A stretch of 7,947 bases of DNA. Source: a candidate division CSSED10-310 bacterium. Lineage in GTDB: Bacteria > CSSED10-310 > JAFGDC01. Positions 1 to 6,000 of the stretch are shown here, piece after piece. The DNA lies in assembly GCA_016932295.1 (NCBI GenBank), contig JAFGDC010000327.1, forward strand, positions 1 to 7,947, written 5' to 3'. The notes below the pieces were generated by a model. It worked only from the letters and a program-made list of their open reading frames with translations. It was not told the DNA's origin and did not search any database. Numbering within the stretch: position 1 is the first letter of the stretch; each line of letters starts with the position of its first letter. The translations under genes and the position numbers were made by a program.

Positions 1-685
1 CACCGGCATCTTCAACGATATACCTCCGTCCCAGCCGCCTTTCCTCCTCCACCAACGCTTCCCAGTACCATGCACCGGTAGCTCGGCGATACTTCTCCAC
101 CCTGCTGAACTCCCATTGCAGGCGACCCGGCGGCCGTTCACCACCGAACACCTGGAAGTGCGGATGCATCAAGCTGGCGCCGGCCGGCGGCAAATGGTTA
201 CAGTTCACGGAAGCGAACCTCCAGGCCGGCACCTGGCGGCGGACCGTCCCTATAAACTCCGCCGCGGTCGCCAGGAAGCCGCGCAGCACCTCCGACGTAA
301 ACTGGTGAAGACGCAGGCTGTGCACCGTCGGACGAACCAGGACCGCATGCAGGCCTGACAGAGGGAATATATTGGGAAACAGAAGCACGCCATCCCGCTC
401 CATCCGCCCCTCCGGCAGCACATCGGCCGGATATCGAGGAGTGACATCGTACACCCGCTCGGGACAAAACAGACACCCTTCGCGACTGTTTCTTTCCAGC
501 CGTCCGATGAGCGCTTCGTCGGTTTTGCCGAAGAACAGCGCCGCCTTGTCTGTCAGGCTGCGGCTCAGAATGCTGGTGGTCCCCGTCAACGGATCCCGCC
601 GCCGTTCTATCACCTGCTCATCGAGACGACCGCCCTTCATGGGATTGTGAAACCTGGCCACCTCGGTCCAACTGTCGAACTTCAT
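1..685 (-). CDS. Galactose-1-phosphate uridylyltransferase-like (HIT superfamily) protein, N-terminal part, cut by window edge
   Basis: The reading frame starts at ATG 685-683 and stays open for 228 codons to the left edge, so the C-terminus is missing (GalT is usually about 330-350 residues). The start is supported by GGAGGTGA at 688-695. Visible motifs fit GalT: CLFC at residues 71-74, a proline/His stretch with PTVHS near 119-123, and GASLMHPHFQ at about 169-178. By family knowledge, E. coli GalT uses Cys52, Cys55, His115 and His164 for zinc and His166 as the uridylylated nucleophile. The probable equivalents here are Cys71, Cys74, His122, His174 and His176, with Gln178 completing HPHxQ. 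The expected role is cytosolic nucleotidyl transfer between a sugar phosphate and a nucleoside diphosphate sugar, as in the Leloir pathway. However, the region before HPHFQ (NHLPPAGAS) differs from the usual NxGxxxG(A/C)S, so the true substrate may be another sugar phosphate. It is divergent from the gene at 1095; no other galactose gene is in view. Confidence 0.8.
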   Translation of the reverse strand, partial: MKFDSWTEVARFHNPMKGGRLDEQVIERRRDPLTGTTSILSRSLTDKAALFFGKTDEALIGRLERNSREGCLFCPERVYDVTPRYPADVLPEGRMERDGVLLFPNIFPLSGLHAVLVRPTVHSLRLHQFTSEVLRGFLATAAEFIGTVRRQVPAWRFASVNCNHLPPAGASLMHPHFQVFGGERPPGRLQWEFSRVEKYRRATGAWYWEALVEEERRLGRRYIVEDAG

Positions 686-687
686 GG

Positions 688-695
688 TCACCTCC
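688..695 (-). promoter_or_regulatory. Ribosome binding site of the GalT-like gene
   Basis: On the minus strand GGAGGTGA lies immediately upstream, with 5 nt between GGAGG and the ATG at 685. This near-perfect anti-16S match decides the start codon of the edge-truncated gene. Confidence 0.75.
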
Positions 696-991
696 ACCCA
701 CGTCGCAGACCGTCCCTCCCGACGAGACCCGCGGCGCGGCACACCCCCAGCCATTCCATCAGGGCACATCGAACATCCCCGTCACCTTATCACGTTCGTG
801 AATCGTTGGGCACTCTCCGTCATTGAGATTCACCGTCACACGCCTCGTCCCTTCCCCTGTGAGCGAATGCACACACTAAAGGAATGACGATCCCCGGTCA
901 GGCGGGACGGGATGGAACTCGCCAGCCGCGGCGGTCCTCGTTCTAGCCAGCACCAGTCCCGGAGCATTACATGTCTCCATATCACCCGCGC

Positions 992-1020
992 TTGCCGGCA
1001 ACCGCCGCCGATGCTATGGT
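992..1020 (+). promoter_or_regulatory. Candidate sigma-70 type promoter for the MBL-fold hydrolase gene
   Basis: TTGCCG (992-997, 4 of 6 to TTGACA) is followed after exactly 17 nt by TATGGT (1015-1020, 4 of 6 to TATAAT). Transcription would start near 1027 and give a leader of about 68 nt to the ATG at 1095. The match is moderate, so this is a suggestion only. Confidence 0.4.
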
Positions 1021-1082
1021 GGGCTGCCGCGTGACGCCTTGCAGCAGGCAGGAAAATGCGTACCATTCTACGCGAGCGTGCA

Positions 1083-1089
1083 GAGGAGG
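1083..1089 (+). promoter_or_regulatory. Ribosome binding site of the MBL-fold hydrolase
   Basis: GAGGAGG lies 5 nt before ATG 1095. It decides the start in favour of 1095 over an in-frame ATG at 1056, which would add 13 residues (MRTILRERAEEET) that do not fit the family N-terminus and would place this site inside the gene. Confidence 0.75.
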
Positions 1090-1094
1090 AAACC

Positions 1095-1760
1095 ATGAAA
1101 ATCGCCGAGGGTTTTTTCGCCTACTACTGGCAGGACCCAGCCACCAACAACTGCAACTCGTATTTCATCGACGGCGCCAAATCACTGCTCATCGATACCG
1201 GGCACAAACAATTCGCCGCCAAGCTGAAAGAAAGAATACGGGCGGACGGCTTCGATCCCGCGAAGATCGATGTCATCGTCACCACCCACGCGCATCCCGA
1301 CCACATGGAGGCGAACGAGGTATTCGATCACGAGGGTCTATTGTACGGCATGCACGAACAGGAAGAAGTCTTCATCGAAGAAATCGGACGGGCTATCTTC
1401 CAACGCATGGGAATGCCCATGCCGTCATATCGCGTCGACTTCCTGCTCGATGAGGGCGACCTCGTGGTGGGAGACACCACCCTTCAGATACTCCACACGC
1501 CCGGTCATTCACCCGGTTCGATATGCCTGTACTGGCCTGATTACCGCGTCTTGTTTTCCGGTGATTTGGTATTGGCCAACGGCATGGGCAGGGTCGATCT
1601 GCCTGGAGGTGACGCCGGCAAGCTGGCGGAAAGCATCGGCAAACTGCAGAATCTCGAACTGGAAGCCGTTTTCCCCGGACACGGTCCCCCGATCGTCGGC
1701 GCCGCCCGGGTTGAGCACCTTTTCAAGGCGCTGCAAAGTTATATTTCTCGATACTTGTAG
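1095..1760 (+). CDS. MBL-fold metallohydrolase (glyoxalase II-like), 221 aa
   Basis: This is a complete metallo-beta-lactamase-fold protein. Motifs in order: an early beta-hairpin ending in LLIDTG (31-36), the metal motif HAHPDH (65-70), HTPGHSPGS (134-142), FSGDLVL (154-160), and FPGHGP (193-198). The inferred ligands of a two-metal site are His65, His67, Asp69, His70, His138, Asp157 and His196; none is missing. Family knowledge says such proteins hydrolyse thioesters, lactones or similar bonds with bound Zn or Fe. The glyoxalase II-like motif spacing does not fix the substrate. The residues after HAHPDH are Met-Glu instead of the Gly-Gly typical of true glyoxalase II, so hydroxyacylglutathione hydrolase is not assured. 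There is no signal peptide, so it is probably cytosolic. It stands alone on its strand: the stop at 1758-1760 lies one base from the stop of the converging gene. Confidence 0.88.
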   Translation: MKIAEGFFAYYWQDPATNNCNSYFIDGAKSLLIDTGHKQFAAKLKERIRADGFDPAKIDVIVTTHAHPDHMEANEVFDHEGLLYGMHEQEEVFIEEIGRAIFQRMGMPMPSYRVDFLLDEGDLVVGDTTLQILHTPGHSPGSICLYWPDYRVLFSGDLVLANGMGRVDLPGGDAGKLAESIGKLQNLELEAVFPGHGPPIVGAARVEHLFKALQSYISRYL

Positions 1761-1761
1761 G

Positions 1762-2322
1762 CTACTCCGGCACACCCGGCGCGCCGGGAATCTCCATGTT
1801 CCTGAGACACCACTGCTGAATGACAGCAAACATGCGGTACACCTCTTCAACAGACTCTCCAGCAGCACCCTGGCGGCGATTGTGGGGACGCACCGCGGAG
1901 CCGCTGATCCCTTTCTCCTTCAGCCTGCGCAATTCCATTTCCGCCCCTGATTCGTCATCGGCCGCCTGCGCCGCGGCAAGACGATCGTGCACTTCCCGCA
2001 ACCGGGCGCGAAGCGCATCGCCGGCGCTCAAGCCAAGTTGCTCCAGAAGGTTCAACACAGGCGACAGGGCGGGCTCCCGGTCGAAATACGACACGAGTTG
2101 CCGAACCAGCAACACCCTGCCATCCACGCCGGGCACGTCCACGCGCCGCGCCCACTCCAACAGCCGTTCACCCGCCGTTTCACCGCTGATGAACCGTCGT
2201 ACCAATCCCACCATCTCCTGACGGGCCTCCTCCTGCTTGAACGCCAGCCGCTCCGCCGCGCTCACGGTCACCTTCGATGCCCGTTCCAGGGCTATCTCCA
2301 ATGCACTCTTCACCTTGTCCAC
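1762..2322 (-). CDS. Uncharacterised helical protein, 186 aa, GTG start
   Basis: The frame runs from GTG 2322-2320 to TAG 1764-1762. AAGGAGG at 2329-2335 on the minus strand sits 6 nt before the GTG, which supports the start and the reality of the gene. I do not recognise a characterised family. The product is rich in Ala, Glu, Arg and Leu and looks mostly helical. It opens with an amphipathic segment (KSALEIALERASKV, residues 5-18) and has a charged, coiled-coil-prone stretch in the middle (roughly residues 105-135, RLREVHDRLAAAQ onward). A Gly/Ser/Arg-rich probably flexible segment follows (around 137-154), then a short helix with VEEVYRMFAVIQQW. The tail is Pro/Gly-rich (MEIPGAPGVPE). There is no signal peptide, membrane span or catalytic motif, so a cytosolic structural or regulatory role is a guess. 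It converges on the MBL-fold gene with a 1-nt gap, so it is not co-transcribed with it. Confidence 0.72.
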   Translation of the reverse strand: MDKVKSALEIALERASKVTVSAAERLAFKQEEARQEMVGLVRRFISGETAGERLLEWARRVDVPGVDGRVLLVRQLVSYFDREPALSPVLNLLEQLGLSAGDALRARLREVHDRLAAAQAADDESGAEMELRRLKEKGISGSAVRPHNRRQGAAGESVEEVYRMFAVIQQWCLRNMEIPGAPGVPE

Positions 2323-2328
2323 TGCTGG

Positions 2329-2335
2329 CCTCCTT
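2329..2335 (-). promoter_or_regulatory. Ribosome binding site deciding a GTG start
   Basis: The minus strand reads AAGGAGG, then 6 nt, then GTG at 2322. No in-frame ATG at comparable spacing is present, so the start is GTG. Confidence 0.75.
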
Positions 2336-2709
2336 GGAATTCAGCGTTCGGTCCGATAGTACATTGTATGACCGCCCGGCACAATCGATTAGGATAAATA
2401 TGGCGATACATGCGCATGATCCGTGGTGACCGGAGACGGAACCGGTCGCAGGACCCAACACCGGTGTAAGTGCAATCCAGGCAGTGACGATTCGCATTCC
2501 CGATTCCGCCGCTCATTTACACCCTCGCGGATCTTCCACCCGCCGCCTTTTCCGGGCTATCGACCATTCACTGTTGCCGGGATCAACCTTTATGCATGCA
2601 AAAGAGTACCCTATCCCAATGCAATTCAGCCGCGTGGCGCAGGGTGTCCGACAATGGGTCATTGCCGCTCCAGAATTCCTATTATCATTTATTTTTATGA
2701 AGTTACAGA

Positions 2710-2738
2710 TTGATATTTCCTCCGGGCAGGAGTATCAT
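2710..2738 (+). promoter_or_regulatory. Near-consensus sigma-70 type promoter for the surface-protein gene
   Basis: TTGATA (2710-2715, 5 of 6) and TATCAT (2733-2738, 5 of 6) are separated by the optimal 17 nt, in an AT-rich local context. The spacer contains CTCC and GGAG arms (2721-2732) that could form a small operator dyad. The predicted start near 2745 leaves an untranslated leader of about 250 nt before the TTG at 2996. Confidence 0.6.
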
Positions 2739-2893
2739 CTGATCATCCTGAAAGGAACATGGGTGGTGGAATGGGCGCAGGCTGTCGAGTATCCCGTCGC
2801 GTATCAGTACGGATAAGCCATGGGGGAGTGTGCCGGGCAAAGCAGCACGGCGCAGGACGACAGTTCCTCTTCTCTCCCGTCTCAGACGATTGA

Positions 2894-2928
2894 TACACGC
2901 ACGCGATTCCGTGTACGGACACATCGCG
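2894..2928 (+). other. Leader hairpin with two mutually exclusive pairings
   Basis: Pairing 1: CGCGATTCCG (2902-2911) with CGGA (2916-2919) and ATCGCG (2923-2928). This gives ten base pairs, a TGTA loop and a 3-nt bulge (2920-2922). Pairing 2: TACACG (2894-2899) with CGTGTA (2910-2915), six perfect pairs that share bases with the first. No T-tract follows, so it is not an intrinsic terminator. It lies about 65 nt before the start codon in the predicted leader. No known riboswitch class is recognised. Confidence 0.4.
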
Positions 2929-2983
2929 AGTTACTAGAACGACCAGGACGCCCAGCACAGGTGAGCAGTACTTTATCTGGATC

Positions 2984-2990
2984 AAGGAGG
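2984..2990 (+). promoter_or_regulatory. Ribosome binding site deciding a TTG start
   Basis: AAGGAGG is followed by 5 nt (CAATT) and TTG at 2996-2998. The next in-frame ATG (codon 7) would cut into the signal peptide and lies too far from this site, so TTG is the start. Confidence 0.82.
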
Positions 2991-2995
2991 CAATT

Positions 2996-3058
2996 TTGAA
3001 ACACTATGGTTGGATGACAGCACTTTTCTTTCTGCTCGTGACGAGCACGGTCCTGGCC
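2996..3058 (+). other. Sec signal peptide of the surface protein
   Basis: The first 21 residues have a basic N-region (MKH), a hydrophobic core (ALFFLLVTS) and the small-residue site VLA before His22, typical of signal peptidase I cleavage. There is no lipobox cysteine, so lipidation is not expected. Confidence 0.85.
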
Positions 3059-6000
3059 CATTATGTCACCGTCGACGGGAATCCGTCGGATTGGGCCATG
3101 GCCGCACCGGTGGCGGTGAACCTGGGGCATATCGGCCGTAATTCCTCTTCGCATGGTGAGTATATCTGGACTGATGATGCGAATGATGAACGGACTGATT
3201 TCTCCCCGGTGCTGGAAATGGATCTGCGCACGTTCCGGATCACCGCGGATGCCTTCAATCTGTATTTCCTCGCCACGTTCGGCGATCTGACGCTGGCGGG
3301 AGGAAACGGCGCGGTGCAGATCCAGATCGCCATCGACCGAGATCACAATCCCTCAACGGGGCAGGAATGGTTTGCCAATGGCAGCGATACAAAGGTTAAG
3401 AGCAACAACGGGTGGGAGTATCTGGTGGCCACCCGCTTCGGATCAGGCCACAGTATCCCCGTGATTTATGAGCCCGATTGGTCGGTCAACTATGACGGAA
3501 CCTCGGTGTTGAGCGTGGCAACGGATGCCGTCGAGATTGCCGTTCCCTGGTCGGAAATTGGCGGGATGAGCCATGACCTGTGGTTCACCGTTGGAATATT
3601 CAAAGGAAACGACGTGAATGAAACCTGGGACATCAGTGGTACTTCCGACTGTCTCGATGCGCTCACTCACTATCACTGGTATCCCGGGGTCACGGGACAC
3701 AACACATGGGAGGAAGTCTCCGATCAGATCATCGACTACCACTGTGATGTGTGTTTCACACCGGACACCGGAGAGATACAATCGCCATGGCTGATTGCTG
3801 AAGTCCTGTATAACTGCACTGGTACCGAACCGAATGGGGAATGGATCAGGATCGTCAATAACACCCAGCTCTCCCTGGATGGTTCCGCACTCATTATCAG
3901 CGACGAGGAGACGGCGGGAGGTTCAGAAGGAGCCTACACTATCTATTCTGCCAATGGGGTGGCTCCGGGTGGGTATCTGACGATGGCGAACCGGGCCACC
4001 GGTTTCCTGGCGGTACACGGTTGCAATCCTGATCACGAGATGACCGACACGGATCCCTCGGTACCCGATATGCTGTTGGTCAGCGCTTGGTCCACCGGCG
4101 GCGCTGGATCCCTACAACTTGGCAACACCAACGATGAAGTGCTCCTGTTCGACCAGATGTTCACACTCCTGGACGTACTGGTATATGGTTCCACCGCGAC
4201 CTATCCAGGGGTCGTTCCCCACGTGAACATCGTTGAGGCTCATTCGCTCAGGCGGCTGCCGGTACACGGAGACACCAACGACTGCTCCGTGGATTTCATC
4301 GATGAAAGCGCTCCCGATCCGTGCGTGACGCCGTCCCCTACACCGACAGTCACTCTTACACCGACAGTCACCCTTACACCGACAGTCACCCTTACACCGA
4401 CGCCGACCGCCACCGGAACCTGTCCCTACCAGATGGAAATCGAACCAAACGATTCCACTTCTGCGGCTCAGATCTCAGGCAACGTGATCAACTGCGGCGA
4501 AAAGCGATGCGGTGCCATCGACGGCATAACCGATTACTATGATCATTTCCAGCTCACCATACCAGGTCCATATCCAATGTTGGTGTACGCCTCGGTCTTC
4601 GGGGATGATTCCACCTGCGAATGGCCGTTCGGCATGGGTCTGGATCCTCACGTTAAAATCGTGGCATCGTCCGGTAATGTCGTTCTCGGTATAGGTGAGG
4701 ATAACCATGGCGACTGTGGCTCTCCCTGCGGCAATCCCATGAACTTCGACGCCATGGCTACAGTCACACTGGTACCGGGTGTGTATTATGTCGAGGTCAT
4801 GTCGGCATTCTCCCATTATGGTCCGTACGTGCTCCAGGTCTGCGGTGAGGAGATACCGGGAGGCGACCTCTGTGATGAGGGCATCCCGGTCCTGATCCCC
4901 GCCAACCTTCCGTTCTCCGATTCAGGAACCACCTGCGGGGGTGTCAATAACTACTCTTCAAGCGGCGTGGGCTGCTCCCTCGTGTATGGCCTCGGGAGCG
5001 AGGACGTGGTGTATGAACTGCAGGTTGGTTATCCGCAGACCATCCGTATCCAGGCCAATCCCGCCACCTTCGACGGCGCCATCTACCTGGTCGACGCGTG
5101 TGATGGGACAGGATCCTGCTATGCTGTTATCGACGATCCGGAACCCTATGATTTTCAGGTTACTCTCTCCCTCGGCGTCTACCACCTGATCATCGACGGG
5201 TTCCCCAATACCTTCAACGGCTGCGGCGACTATACACTCAACATTTCCTCAGTCGCCGCCACCGCGACCCCCAGTCCGACTCCCAGTCCGACACCATCCG
5301 CAACCACCACACCCGAACCTTCCCCCACCATCATGACCACGCCCTGCGACTACATCCCGCTTTATGAAAACTCATTCGACTCAGGCCTCGGCGATATGAC
5401 GATCTACGACTGCGACGGCACTGGTGCAGCCAACTGGACATACAGTTCCGGGTATTATTGCGGAACGGCGGGTAGCATGATGCACAGCTACAATCCAGCG
5501 GGGAACGTCGACAACGACTGGGCGGTTACCGACGCCATCGACGTCGTCGGCCAAGCCTGCCTGGTCCTGGAGTTCGACTACAACCACCTATCGTCGTACT
5601 ACGACGATATACTGGCGGTCTATATCTCCACCTCGGGAGTCAGCCCATGCCTCGATCCCGGCGCGTGGACGCTGGTCTATGGACCGGTGGACTACTACAC
5701 CGACGGCTGCGAACACGTCAGGCTCGATCTCTGTGCCATGGTGCCGCTGCTCTGTTGTAACACCCAAAATCTCTATATCGGCTTCCAGTACCAGGGCGAG
5801 GACGATCTACGTATCATCGTGGACAATATCGTGGTGCATGACGATTGCTGCGGGCCCGGCCTCTGCCCGGCGACAGCGACGCCGATCTACACGTACACAC
5901 CAAGCCCCACTCCCACCACCACTCCCACGCCCTTGCAAGGCGACAGTTGCGCCGATGGTATCCCGGTGATGATTCCGGCAGACCTTCCCTATATGAATGG

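Larger units (their letters stand above)
686..1094. other. Divergent intergenic region, about 410 bp
   Basis: This region separates two divergently transcribed genes. No frame here has both a ribosome binding site and protein-like composition. It contains a 7-bp perfect inverted repeat (GTGAATC at 798-804 and GATTCAC at 827-833, 22 nt apart). A short dyad at 961-978 (GGAG...CTCC arms) lies just upstream of the candidate promoter for the plus-strand gene. I could not find a convincing sigma-70 promoter for the minus-strand gene. Confidence 0.6.
2323..2995. other. Divergent intergenic region, about 670 bp
   Basis: This lies between the minus-strand gene ending its 5' side at 2322 and the plus-strand surface-protein gene at 2996. 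Open frames here lack good ribosome binding sites or protein-like composition. The region near 2680-2720 is clearly AT-rich and ends in a strong promoter match (2710-2738). A 10-bp perfect palindrome, ACACCGGTGT, is at 2458-2467. TACAAT on the minus strand (2368-2363) could be a -10 box for the gene at 2322, but no fitting -35 hexamer is present. The plus-strand leader downstream of about 2745 contains two hairpins, at 2830-2853 and 2902-2928. Confidence 0.55.

Noticed and set aside
1056..1094. Upstream in-frame ATG for the MBL-fold hydrolase
   Set aside because: The ribosome binding site GAGGAGG at 1083-1089 lies between this ATG and the ATG at 1095, and the 13 extra residues do not fit the family N-terminus.
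971..1453. 160-codon plus-strand frame upstream of and over the MBL-fold gene
   Set aside because: It has an Arg/His-rich shadow composition and runs out of frame through the HAHPDH-encoding segment of the real gene.
1270..1950. 226-codon plus-strand frame overlapping the MBL-fold gene and its neighbour
   Set aside because: It overlaps two supported genes in a different frame; its product is rich in Ser/Arg/Thr/Cys without motifs, typical of an out-of-frame shadow.
2484..2816. 110-codon plus-strand frame in the 2323-2995 gap
   Set aside because: It runs through the strong promoter at 2710-2738, lacks a ribosome binding site and has no protein-like pattern.
2759..2893. 44-codon frame in the leader (MGGGMGAGCRVSRR...) as a leader peptide or modified peptide
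   Set aside because: AAAGGA is too close to the ATG, the composition is not distinctive, and no modification enzyme is nearby. It is possible but unsupported.
2818..2930. Known riboswitch (c-di-GMP-I or cobalamin type) suggested by GGGCAAAGCAGC
   Set aside because: The conserved core of either class could not be matched beyond a few bases; only the generic hairpins are reported.
4341..4394. Tandem repeats as a CRISPR array
   Set aside because: The repeats are directly adjacent without spacers and are codon-phased inside a Thr/Pro linker.
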